Notes under the pieces: model-generated
What the model saw: the letters and a program-made list of their open reading frames with translations, nothing else
The model's database searches: none
Told to the model about the DNA's origin: nothing
Made by a program: the position numbers and the translations under genes
NCBI GenBank assembly: GCA_946406115.1
Contig: OX291552.1
Span: forward strand, 10,922,836-10,986,835
Origin: Apoda limacodes
Taxonomy: Eukaryota > Arthropoda > Insecta > Lepidoptera > Limacodidae
DNA length: 64,000 nucleotides
Direction: 5' to 3'
Shown: positions 1 to 11,400 of the stretch, one piece after another
Numbering within the stretch: the stretch's first letter is position 1
How the letters are laid out: every line of letters begins with the position of its first letter

Positions 1-102
1 TAATCGGTCCAGGAGAATTGGCTATGGCAGATGGAGAAACAAGACACACGAGTGATCCTATAACGATAACGTTATTTTATTTTGAAATATGAAACCCTAA
101 CC

Positions 103-160
103 TTTTTTGTATATAAATAATAATAATAAATATTTTTGGACATTACACACAGCGCCAACA
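103..160 (-). repeat. Repeat 3' end, paired with an inverted copy at 1168-1215
   Basis: On the - strand this reads a gctgtgtgtaatgtcc core followed by an AT-rich tail with TTA repeats. The same core lies on the + strand at about 1168-1215. The tail structure suggests a retroposon 3' end. Two copies in opposite orientation bracket the GC-rich block at 165-600. Confidence 0.45.
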
Positions 161-672
161 CAAGCGGACCCAAATTTTTTTTTTTGGAGCGAGACTTTGA
201 AGGACTTTCAGCCCATATAGCGCCCAACGCTCAAGGGCTCCCCGCGGGGGAAGCCTCGGCTTGGGTTGTCGCTCTTGGGGTCGTCCCTTCGACTGGCTTG
301 AGTCTCGAACCAGAAGGTGAGTCGGCGCCAGGAAGGGAGTTCCTCGTTACGCGGTTGCCATTGCGAGTAAGTGGGGGCGAGAAGCGCCCCGGCATTCTTT
401 GATACCTCGTGTATGAGGTGGGTCCCTGTGTCCTCCGACGAACCTGGGGGACGGCTGCGTCATGTGAGGGAGCTTTTAGGGAAGGTCGTTGAGACTAGTC
501 TCGCTATCCAGATAGCGAGATCGTCGTCTGGGGCCGTCTTACTACAGTTTTTCGAACGTACTGTGGTCGGTCGGGGGGATGGTAGCTTGTAGATTGCACA
601 ATTATTTATTATATATTTATCGCCCCGAGACCTCTGCACACTAAATCTCATCATCGTTGGAGCCGTTTCCGA

Positions 673-675
<3 letters not shown>

Positions 676-755
<80 letters not shown>
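676..755. repeat. (AT)n microsatellite
   Basis: A long, nearly pure TA dinucleotide run, broken once by tataatataatat. It is embedded in a dispersed repeat whose flanks (cgttggagccgtttcc before it and aagtgctcgttta after it) recur at 25585-25645, so the microsatellite expanded inside an older retroposon tail. Confidence 0.85.
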
Positions 756-757
<2 letters not shown>

Positions 758-1869
758 AGAAGTGCTCGTTTAAAGGTATAAGATTATTATTCAGAATGTT
801 ATAGTTTAATTTTTTCTATAATATGGTTCATAAACTTATATCTAATACCTGTTTGACACTAGTACCAACTTCATCAAAGTAACTTGTAATGAAATTTGAA
901 CGATTTTTTTTACTTTTCTGACTACATTTTTTAAGTTGGTCGACTATTACTGATTACGTTGTAAAGCCTACTTAGCTATGTTAGTTTTCCTTTTAATTTT
1001 AATCCCGTACTGGACTAATATTTATATCATAATATAAACATTTGTGTTTGTCTTGAGTCTGGGTGTATTTATGTATGATATGTATGTATTTACAAAAAAA
1101 AATTAAATATCTATGTATTATTATCCGTTGTCTAGTACCCATAACACAAGCTTTGCTTACATTGGGGCTAGGCGACGCTGTGTGTAATGTCCAAAAATAT
1201 TTATTTATTATGATGTTTTTTATTCGCCCAAAAACTTCCATTTAGCTGGCTGGGGGGGGGTAGGACACTGAGCTCTAACAAAAATTTGTACCTTAAAGCT
1301 TAATGTTTAGCAAACGCATATATACGCTGTATATAAAAATGGTTAGAATTTTAATTTTATATGAGCTATCCAACGATACTCTACACTATAGAGTAAACGA
1401 GAAGAAGTAGATGAGAAAAAAATATTCATCCCCACTTTACGTGTACCATTTTTTTGTAACTTTAATTTACCACTTTGTTGGCCTTATCAATATGTAAACC
1501 AAACCAATTACAACTTCCTAGTGCTAATGGTCTCTGAGCTAAGCCGCGTACAGACGGATGTACAGACATGGCGAAGCTATAAGGGTTCCTTGTTGATTAC
1601 GGAATTTATTAGTTTATTAAAAAGTATACATATGTGGATTATAATATTAATTGATTATTTAATGTTTAAGGAAATTCTGATATTAATTAACCAGCTTTTG
1701 CTCGTCGTGGCTCCGCCCACAATATATTCAGTTATCGGCGTGGTAATCCTACGTCAGTTCCTTGATTATAGTAAGGAAGTTTACTGTAGTTTTGGTTATC
1801 CTATTTTCTCTAATCTGACTAACTACACGACTGGCTTTTTCCGTCCCCTCCCCTCATAAAATCTCAATT

Positions 1870-4800
1870 TTTTTTTTTTTTTTTTTTTATACCACTAAGG
1901 TGGCAAACAAGCTTACGGCCCGCCTGATGGTAAGCGGTCACCGTAGCCTATGGACGCTTGCAACACCAGGGGTATCACTTGCGCGTTGCCGACCCTTCAG
2001 AAATCTAATAACTTCTTTCTTGAAGAACTCCATACTGTAGTCCTTGCAGAAAACCTTGGCAGGGAGCTCATTCCACAACTTAAGCGTTCGCGGGAGGAAG
2101 TTTCTCTGAAACCGCACTGTACGCGACCATTTAGGTTCTAAAGTGTGAGAATGAATTCCCTGCCGATGGCGAGCGGTGCGATGGTAGAAAGTAGCCGTGG
2201 GCATCATTTCGAACAATTCCTCAGAACACAACCCATTGTACAAGCGGTAGAACACACACAGTGAGGCAAAGTCTCTCCTCAGACTTAAGGGCTCGATACC
2301 GCAAGTGAGTTTGGGATCGTCGACAATTCTCACAGCCCGTCGTTGAACCGAGTCAAAAGGGTCAAGCTGGTATCCGGGTGCACCTGCCCAGAGATGGCAG
2401 CAGTACTCCATATGGGGCCGAACTTGCGACTTGTAAAGTAACAACCTTTGCCCCGACGTGAAGTACTGCTTCGCTCTGTTGAGTACACCAAGTTTTTTGG
2501 ACGCCAGCTTTACCTTATCTTGTAAATGATCTCGGAACTGAACATCGCTGGAGATGTCGACACCAAGGATCCCAATGCTCTTGGAGATGGAGAGGGGAGT
2601 GTTCTGGAATTGTGGGACCACAGTGAATGGAGTTTTCTTAGCGGTGAACGCGCACACTTGTGTCTTTGTAGGGTTGAATCGGACCAAGTTTACCCGTCCC
2701 CAGTCAGAGACCTGGGACAGTGTGGTCTCGATTTGAGACACAAGTTCTCCGCGGTTTTCCTCCACAACGGAACGAGGGATGTTTGCACGACCCGTGTAAA
2801 AAGTGTCTCCAGTACTGTCATCTGCATAGCAATGTATGTTGTTGATGTCCAACATGTCATTGATATGCAGTAGAAACAGCGTAGGAGACAGCACAGAGCC
2901 TTGCGGGACACCAGCATTAATGTCCATGCTATCAGAGCAACTACCGTCAACTACAGTTCGTATGCGTCTGCCGGACAAAAAGCTAGCCACCCATTTGCAC
3001 AAACCCTCGGGCACTCCGTAAGATGGCAACTTCGATAGAAGACCGCGGTGCCAGACCCGATCGAACGCCTTCGCTATGTCCAGGCTACATGCCAATGCCT
3101 CCCCCTGACTCTCAATGGCTAGTGCCCATCGGTGTGTGAGATACACTAGAAGGTCACCAGTCGAGCGACCGTGGCGAAAGCCATATTGACGGTCACTGAC
3201 CAGATCGTGTACTTCTAGGTATCTTAGAAGCTGTGTGTTGATCACACGCTCCATCACCTTAGAGAGGAGAGAGGTAATAGCGATAGGCCTGTAATTCGAT
3301 GGATCTGATCTATCGCCCTTTTTGGGCACCGGGTGCACATTCGCAGTCTTCCATGTAGACGGAAATTGCCTAGTGTGGTAGGAAAGCGCGAAGAGGCGCG
3401 TGAGTACAGGACATAACTCAGGAGCACACTGCTTAAGCACCACTGCTGGTATACCGTCTGGCCCACTCGACTTATGAACGTCTAGAGAAAGCAACGCCCG
3501 CCTGACCTCCCGCTGCGTTATGGAGATTTCCGGCATGGACTTACCGCACCACGGTATAGTAGGTGGTACAGCGCCTTCATCGTTCATATTCGAGTTCGAG
3601 GCAAAGAGACTGCCCAGTAGATCGGCTTTCTCTTTAGCACTATGGGCCAAGTCACCATCGGTCTTTCGCAGTGGTGGTAACGACGACTGGCAGAAGTTCC
3701 CTTCGGCAGCTTTGGCAAGCGACCAGAAAGCACGACTCCCAGAAGGATAGCTCGCAAGTCGCCCACCTATTTTGCCGATGAATTGGAATTTTGCTCTGGC
3801 AGTTGCTTTCTTACTGAACCTCGAGGCAGCATTTAATTTGCGTTTTAACTCAGAAATATTCGGATCCTTATTATAACGAGCCGTGGTCCAAGCCTCATAT
3901 GCATTTTGCTTAAGAATTTTAGCTTTTCTGCAAGACCTATTAAACCACGGTCGTTTTTTGACGCCGGCAGCTACTCGCGGGTTAGGAATATAGCATTCCA
4001 TACCAGCAAGGATTGTCTCAGTGACTGCGGCTGCGCAGACGTCAGGATCTTCTGAGTTAAAGCAGATCTGCCTCCACGGGTACGATGCGTAAAATTCACG
4101 CAATCCATCCCAGTCTGCCGACTTATAGTGCCACACACGACGCCAGTTAGTTGACCCAGAAGGATCAGGTTGTGTGCATGACACTTGAGTCCGAACGAGA
4201 CAGTGGTCCGAGGAGCCAAGAGGCGCATCCACTGAGACGGAGTACCCGTCCGGACGAGTAGTCAGCAGAAGGTCCAGTAAGGAGCTCGTATGTTCCTCTA
4301 TATCTGGTATTCTCGTTGGAGAAAGTACCAGCTGAGAGAAACCATAGGTCAGAGCAAATTCATGAGCAGATATCCCAGCATAGTTATTGGTTCGAGAACC
4401 GAGCCACTCGCGATGGTGGGCGTTAAAGTCTCCCAAAATAACTAGTTCTGCTGTGGGATATTGCTCTAGAACTTTGTCAGTCGTCAAACTCAGGTGCGTG
4501 AAGAGTCGAGTTACGTCCGTGTCACCGCTATGAGACCTGTATAGGCACGCATAGATACGAGTGTGGCCGCCGTAATCTACGCGCACCCACAATATCGACA
4601 GGTCCCTGTCTTCAAGGCTATGAAGGCGGCGACAGCAGATATCCTCCCGGACGAACATACATACACCGGCACGACTCATAAAATTGTGTTCGAGTTTGTA
4701 GCCGGGATAATGAAGGTATGATGTGTCGGCCGGGCAGGATATCTGCGTCTCCGTTAGAAAAAGAATGGTCGGCTGCGCAGTTTCGAGATGGTGGTGGACT

Positions 4801-5160
4801 GCGTTAAGATTTGCGTGAATACCCCTGATGTTGCAAAAATCCACATTATATGTGGATGGAGTAGCCGCTGTGCAAACTCTTTTCTTTTTCTGTCTTCTGG
4901 CCATAATATATATAAAAAAAAGTTACTAAGACTAAGGATGAGGATTCACTGCACAGACAGCATAGAGGGCAAACGGTGCGGTTCTAAGACTGCCGAAGCT
5001 CGCCACAGATGATACGGTTGCTGGCACGGCGGGCGGAAGGGCCCCTGATCCCCCTCTGTTGTAGTAGCCGGGTCCACTCCGGTCTCCTTCTCCGGCACGA
5101 CTACCACTTCAGATACTTTACACAGGCTGGCGAATCAGCCTCCCAGGGCGGAGATTAATG
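1870..5160 (-). mobile_element. APE-type non-LTR retrotransposon (LINE), nearly complete
   Basis: Read on the - strand, the element has a GC-richer 5' untranslated part (about 5160-4905), one long ORF (4904-1938), a short 3' untranslated part containing gcttgtttgccacctta, and an A-tail, seen as the T-run at about 1869-1888. No separate gag-like ORF1 is visible. The same 3' end occurs at 34535-34583, 40455-40632 and 41190-41252, and internal parts occur at 56985-57945, so this is a multicopy family. I cannot call a convincing target-site duplication. The clade is uncertain, probably in the Jockey/CR1 group. Confidence 0.85.
1938..4904 (-). CDS. LINE endonuclease-reverse transcriptase, 988 aa
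   Basis: This single uninterrupted ORF encodes the replication protein of the LINE, which nicks target DNA and primes reverse transcription there. Residues about 20-240 match the exonuclease/endonuclease/phosphatase fold: an NIRGIHAN start, FLTETQ, LGDFNAHH and GSSDHC are visible. The reverse transcriptase follows from about residue 470, with SSGPDGIPAVVLK, NYRPIAI, AFDRVWH, GVPQGSVLSPTLF and the catalytic YADDS. The C-terminal part carries the LLLYKSQVRPHMEYC and LWNELP segments usual for this group. There is no RNase H domain. The ATG at 4904 is preceded by an AT-rich leader and lies about 20 codons before the endonuclease, so the start fits. With no stop or frameshift in 988 codons, the copy is probably young. 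It lies upstream of, and antisense to, the ABCB gene. Confidence 0.9.
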   Translation of the reverse strand: MARRQKKKRVCTAATPSTYNVDFCNIRGIHANLNAVHHHLETAQPTILFLTETQISCPADTSYLHYPGYKLEHNFMSRAGVCMFVREDICCRRLHSLEDRDLSILWVRVDYGGHTRIYACLYRSHSGDTDVTRLFTHLSLTTDKVLEQYPTAELVILGDFNAHHREWLGSRTNNYAGISAHEFALTYGFSQLVLSPTRIPDIEEHTSSLLDLLLTTRPDGYSVSVDAPLGSSDHCLVRTQVSCTQPDPSGSTNWRRVWHYKSADWDGLREFYASYPWRQICFNSEDPDVCAAAVTETILAGMECYIPNPRVAAGVKKRPWFNRSCRKAKILKQNAYEAWTTARYNKDPNISELKRKLNAASRFSKKATARAKFQFIGKIGGRLASYPSGSRAFWSLAKAAEGNFCQSSLPPLRKTDGDLAHSAKEKADLLGSLFASNSNMNDEGAVPPTIPWCGKSMPEISITQREVRRALLSLDVHKSSGPDGIPAVVLKQCAPELCPVLTRLFALSYHTRQFPSTWKTANVHPVPKKGDRSDPSNYRPIAITSLLSKVMERVINTQLLRYLEVHDLVSDRQYGFRHGRSTGDLLVYLTHRWALAIESQGEALACSLDIAKAFDRVWHRGLLSKLPSYGVPEGLCKWVASFLSGRRIRTVVDGSCSDSMDINAGVPQGSVLSPTLFLLHINDMLDINNIHCYADDSTGDTFYTGRANIPRSVVEENRGELVSQIETTLSQVSDWGRVNLVRFNPTKTQVCAFTAKKTPFTVVPQFQNTPLSISKSIGILGVDISSDVQFRDHLQDKVKLASKKLGVLNRAKQYFTSGQRLLLYKSQVRPHMEYCCHLWAGAPGYQLDPFDSVQRRAVRIVDDPKLTCGIEPLSLRRDFASLCVFYRLYNGLCSEELFEMMPTATFYHRTARHRQGIHSHTLEPKWSRTVRFQRNFLPRTLKLWNELPAKVFCKDYSMEFFKKEVIRFLKGRQRASDTPGVASVHRLR

Positions 5161-5431
5161 AAATCACCTTGTTTTTACCCTATGTGCGCTTATACTGTTC
5201 ACACTTGTTTTTTTTTAAGTTGCATATGTCCTTTCCCCAGAAGTAGGATGCCACACTGCCAAATTTCATCGAGATCAGTATAGCAGTTTAGCCGTCAAAA
5301 GAATATAAACGGACAGACAGGTAGACCTATAGAAGTTGATTTTTATAATACGCATATAAAAGTATTGTTTTGATGGCATTAAATAGCACCGTTAAAAAAC
5401 AATATAATCTAAATATATTAATTTGTTTCAG
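5161..5431. other. Gap between LINE and first visible ABCB exon
   Basis: AT-rich DNA with a fragment (about 5230-5330) of a dispersed repeat containing gccaaatttcatcgagatc. An in-frame ATG at 5370 reads openly into the first ABCB exon, giving a possible alternative start. The tract ending atttgtttcag at 5431 looks more like a splice acceptor. Confidence 0.5.
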
Positions 5432-8400
5432 AAAGGTTCGACAATCAGAGAGCAACAGTTCTGACAATGAATCCAAAGTCAATGAAGTGCCGAGTGTTAG
5501 CTTTTTTACATTAGTGAGTATATCATATATTACATACATTAGTGAGTATATCATATATTACACTAGCTGTCCCGGCGAACGTTGTTCCGCTGCCGTCCCT
5601 CTGTACCCGGCGAAAGTTGGTTTTTACCTATAGTGCCCGAGTCCGGCTCGCACTTGACATATCGAGATAAAAACTATCCTATCTTTTAAGTTGGATCAAA
5701 TAACAGATATTTACGAAGTTTGATCAAAATCGGTTCAGTAGTTTAGGAGTCCATTGAGGACAAACATTGTGACACGAGATTTATATATATTAAGATTATA
5801 CATCTACGCTTAATGGCAATAAGTAACGTATTACATATTTTATATATCTTGTTATATATATTTTCTTTTTTGCAGTTCAGATTTGCAACAAGAAAAGATA
5901 AGTTCTTTATATTCACGGCCATAATATGTTCAATATTATGTGGGGTTGCCACCCCTCTAAACACACTTCTCTTTGCTTCATTGTTACAAAGCATGGTTGA
6001 ATATGGTATTCTTGTTATAATTGGAATACCAAATGCTGATGCCTTTTTGCAAGCCACTTATGAGTTCGCAGTATATAACAGCATGCTGGGTGCGGCTGTT
6101 GTTATACTGTCATACGCTGCAACTGTATTGATGAACTTAGCAGCCTATAATCAGGTACCGAAGTTTTTTTTTATCTATATAAATAACTAGCTGATAAAGT
6201 TGTTCTGCCCTTTACGTTGCTGCAATACCCCGTAGCATTGCTCTCCCGCGCTATTACTAACTTAGTTTTTGCTTAGGGTTATTTCTGACTTGTTTTCTTT
6301 TTGCTCGGCTCCTAATGGTTATAGCGTAGCGCTGATAGCCAAAAAACTTTTTCAAGAATTAGGCTATCAAATTCAAAAATTCGGAATCTCGCAGTCATAG
6401 AGTCGTAGAGTCATAGAGTGGCAGTATGAACATTTTTGGTATTTTTAGTACTAAATTGGTATAAGTAAGGCCCTGAAAAAAAATTACAGTAATAGAATGT
6501 AGTATATTTCTCGACTGACAACACTTGTCTAACGGCAAAAGAATACTTGATATTTTACCGGACGATGGCTAACAACTGAAACACAATTATGGATGTTTCA
6601 TTTTTAAACGCATTTGTTTGCGATTTCACTTGATTTTTTTGCATTTCACAGGTATACAGAATCCGACAAGAATATTTAAAGGCAGCTCTAAATCAAGATT
6701 TTGAATACTTTGACATGCATCAAACAGGTGATATTGCGTCTAAAATGACAGAGTAAGTTTTTAGTACTAAGCTCAAAGTAGTTTTAAAATATTTTCGCTG
6801 AATGCTACTCGATGATCAATGGCGTGAAATGGCGAAGCTTGGACAGACAAACAAACAGGCAGGCAGGCAAATAGGATAGGGCTTCCTTTTACCTCTTGGA
6901 AACAAAACTCTACAAATTTTTAGTTGGAATCAAATTAAACCACAAAATCTCTTAACAAAACTGTTTACCCATTAAAAAATCTGTCATCTATTATGGTCTG
7001 ATTATCTAGCTGGAACGTGGTAGTCATCCACTGTTAAACTAAAGCCATCAGCCCTACCTCCAGTGGCTTCTGCGGCTCTAAATCAGTCGTTTTTTGATCT
7101 AGTGGCGTGAAGAGGCAAAGCTACTTCTTCCTATCCGTCATAATCACTCAAGAACTTTTCTTCCCTATCATTTCAAGCGATGGGCGAACATGCTTGCTCA
7201 TTGCCACTTTCTCTAAGATAAATCGGTGTCGTTCCCATTTTTAAAGATCTAATTTAACATTGATGTCCCCACAGTGACGTGGTAAAACTTGAAGATGGTA
7301 TTGGTGAGAAGCTGGGCACGTTCATTTATTTCCAGTCAGCTTTTGTCAGTTCGGTCACAATGGCACTTATCAAAGGATGGAAATTGGCGTTGCTGTGTTT
7401 GATATCTTTTCCAATAACTATGTTCCTGGTTGGACTAGCTGGATGGGTAAAGTATTGAACGTAATTTTTAGCATAATACAGCCAGTAATTTTTTTTCTCT
7501 ATATATATTATGCAATTCCATACGAATATAAAAGATAAAGATATAAAGAATAAACATTTCATTGTCCCCCTGTTTTTTTTTCTATTTCTTTAATTATGTG
7601 TTGGGATAAAATTTACATTACATATATACATTAGTATATCTCCGTCCTTTAAACTACCCGTTAACAAGAGTTAACGTCCCTCCGCCACATTACGACGTGA
7701 CGTGCAGGAAAAACGAATACCCTATAGCATTTTTAACAAGGAAGAAATTCCAGTAGATAAGGATGAATATTTTCTATCTGTGCACCCAATGTCATCAAGT
7801 TTCATTCGGCCGGTACACCTATATTACAATGTTCAGCGTCGTAGCTGGGGCTAGTAACTGCTTGGGCGAGCTCCCCTTTAAATCTGTAAAAATATTAATT
7901 CTAAAGAATGAAAATAATTTAGTTTCTTGGCGCCCCTGTAGCAATGTCCTAACTACGGCCCTGACATTTTTTAACAGTTAATAACCTTTGCAAAATAAAT
8001 ATAGTGTCGCTCATTCGGACAGATATCTGGAAGACTATCAAAAAAAGAAGCAGTAGCCTCTGGAAAAGCTGGCGCTATTGCTGAAGAAATTCTCAGTGCT
8101 GTGCGCACAGTTTATGCGTTCAGTGGACAACAAAAGGAACTTGATCGGTACGAGGTACATCTAAGCGAATCGAGGTCTATTAACATGAAGAAAGGTTAGT
8201 CTAACATTTTATTTTTATACTAGCTTTTGTCCTCGACTTCGTCCGCATGTTGTATTTGTTAAGAAATGTAGTTTTGTTGTTACATTTCCAGCTCCCGTAT
8301 ACCAGAATTAAGATTTCAAACAAAAAGTTTCATTAAATCAGTTAAGTTCCAGTCGTTTTCAAGTGATAGGAACTTAAAACAGACAGACAAAAAAAATTAT

Positions 8401-11400
8401 AGATACACCGTTTTTTTAGAGTTCCGTAGCCAAGTGGCAAAAAACGGAACCCTTATGGATTCGTCATGTCTATCTGTCTGTCTGTCCGTCCGTATGTCAC
8501 AGCCACTTCTTTCCGAAACTATAAGAAGTATACTGTTGAAATATTTTCACACAAAAATAGAAAAGAAACGATAAATAAATTTTGGGGGTAATTAAAACTA
8601 AAACTCAAATATTTTTTTTCATCAAACCCATACGTGTGGGATATCGATAGGTCTTCAAAAATGATATTGAGGTTTCTAATATCATTTGTTTCTAAACTGA
8701 ATAGTTTGCGCGAGAGATACTTCCAAAGTGGTAAAATGTGCCCCCCCCCCCCCCCCCCCTTGTAATTCTAAAATAAGAGAAATACTAAAATATAAAACTA
8801 AAAAAATATATGATGTACATTACCTAGCAAACTTTAACCAAAATTGGTTTGAACGAGATCTAGTAATTTTTTTTTATACGTCAGAAATCGTAAACCGCAA
8901 TTTACCTTTCATTCAATCAACTTCAATATAAAAATAAAATAAAAAACATTTAATTTTTATAAATAATGGTACGGAACCCTTCGTGCGCGAGTCCGACTCG
9001 CACTTGGCCGATTATTTAATATTTGAAGTTAATATCTTCAACATACAGACGCTATTCTGTAACAGTTTTACCCGCGGATTCGCCCCCGTGGGAATTGATC
9101 GTCGCCGTAAAATTTAATGGGAACCTTTTAATTAACTAGGACGAAATATTACGTTATATTCTGTCCATCAAGGGACACAGGGGACAAAAATCTAGTTATT
9201 CCCATAACTTTGAATCGGGATAAGGAGGTATCTATGACCTTATACCGTTCCTCTAGCTCTATGCTTGCGCCGAACGTGTATATATTGCGACGTGCGTATG
9301 CGTAAGAAATGTGACTTGCTGTTCTGCGTATTTCATTAATTCCTTCCCGTAGAAACTCTCGATCAGGATAAAAGCGTTCACTTTGCCAAGCAATGTCCAT
9401 TTCAGCCGTTTCAGCTATTTCTGTGCCGAACATCAGGTCACCTTCGCGTACTAAGCATTTTTCAAACAACATTTATTTTATTTTTTAAACTTTCGCTTTA
9501 ATACAAGCTAGTTTGAAGTTTATTTAATAACTCCGTACGTAAACTACAAGATGTATAGAGGTTTCTACTATTGAATCATCAATCCAAACTTTAGTTAGTG
9601 ACTCATTAACTATCTAATCACATAAATTTATCATTCCGCAAAATTAAATTACGTTTGATATAATTTCCCTCTAGATTTATTGCAATAAATATATGTGATT
9701 ATTTGTTGTAAAAAAGTAAAAGTAAAATAAAAATTAAAAGCAAATCTACCACAGCTAAGAAGGCTTTACTATAGTTAACGAGCAATAGTCGACCAGCTTA
9801 TAAAATGTACTTGAAGAAGTAAAAAGTTCATACAAAATCCATTGCAAAAATCCTTAATTGTTAGTTAAGTTAAACAGGCAGAAAATATAAGTTTATAAAC
9901 TATGTAAAATTATAAAAAAATAAAATCTTAACATCCTTGATACTGACAACTATTTTATATTACCAAAATACGTTTAATAAACGCATTAGAATGTGCGGCG
10001 TCTGGCAGCACAGGGTTTGAACAAAATCGGGTCACAAGTTTTTTAGATATCCGCACTTTTTTTTATTAAATACTAACTTTTGCCTGAGGTTTTATCTGCC
10101 AGTTCCGGTTATCGGTGTAGGATTTCAACGGCAACTCCTCAATTATAAAAAAAAACCGACTTTCTCAGGACTTTGAGTCCTTCCATGCCAAATTTCATCT
10201 AAATCGGTCAATTCGGTCGGCGAAACAGATGGAATATTAAAATCTTAGTAGATTTATTTGACTGATTTAGTGCTCTAACACCGATGGCAACACGTGTGGG
10301 CTGGAAACAAAAAAAACTGGCCAAGTGCGAGTCTGGCTCGCGCACCCAGAGTTCCGTACAATCTTATTAAATGTACTTAGCTCTTCCATCATGAGATCAA
10401 GTCTCCGAGGTCAACAAAAAGTACCTACCCCATAGGATTTGATTTATTTTTGTCACAATATGGGATAAAAAGTATTTTGGGCATATTTTATTTTCACATT
10501 GATTTAAAAGCATGATTTTTTTACAAAATTAGGTAACCATAGACTTTACTATTTGATATTAATTTTAACTTGATACAGACAGACATATAGACGGACAACA
10601 AAGTGATCCTATAAGGGTTCCTTTTTTCCTTTTGAGGTACGGACCCCTAAAAAATGGAATTTGTATGAAAAATCCGACAATTATGATGATAAATGCTTAA
10701 AATTTGTCAGTTTTTACCCTTTAGTCACAAAAAAAGGAAAGGTAGTACCTGTATGTTGACAATAAAGATTGTCGTTTTACGGTTTGTGAAACGAGAATTC
10801 CAATATTTTTGTTGGTAAAAGCAAAGTAAAAAGCTTTATTCTTTTCAAAAGTTCACGCATAAGAAGTCGCGGAAAATACTAGTTATATAACATAAGGCTG
10901 ATTAAGGGAATGATTATATGTATGTGCTTAGGGAAAAAAAATATGTTTTTATTTAAACAAATCAAGGTAATTTAAAATAATCATGATTTTCATAGTTATG
11001 TCATGTTCGTAATCATATTCATGTTCTGTTTGAATCAATGTTGTTTCTTTTTTTTAGAAAACACAGTGATTTAATCCATATAACCTTGTATGTGCTGTTA
11101 GGGATACTTCTGCTACAATCGAAATCCAAATAATATTAAAGAGTTATTTCTCAGGTCTTTTCAACGGAATGGCAATGGGTACATTATTCTTTTGCATTTT
11201 TGGATCATATGCAATGTCGTTATGGTTCGGCTACAAGCTGATGGTTGATGAACCTGAGAACTATGACACGGAAACCATGATAGCAGTAAGTCTGACTTAC
11301 CATTGAATTTAGAGTTTAAATGCTTATTGCTTAGCAGCAGCAGCAAGTGATAAGTGTTATCTGTATATATAAAAGACCGCTTTTAAAAAAGCCGCTCACT

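Larger units (their letters stand above)
1..1870. other. 5' flank: repeat fragments, no supported gene
   Basis: No gene is supported here. Bases about 165-600 are GC-rich compared with their surroundings and hold short ORFs (88 and 73 codons) that I do not recognise; the base composition suggests a piece of a mobile element's 5' region. Two inverted copies of a repeat end containing gtgtgtaatgtcc flank it at about 103-160 and 1168-1215. Bases 610-780 resemble 25530-25650 and carry an (AT)n run. Bases about 1530-1605 contain a repeat with acagacggatgtacagacatgg, of a kind common in moths. Upstream exon(s) of the ABCB gene could lie in or before this stretch, but I cannot identify one. Confidence 0.5.

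Noticed and set aside
1521..1859. 112-codon ORF on the + strand
   Set aside because: It starts in a dispersed repeat and its product is typical of translated AT-rich DNA.
7326..7562. 78-codon ORF on the - strand
   Set aside because: Antisense shadow of ABCB exon 7275-7446 and its intron.
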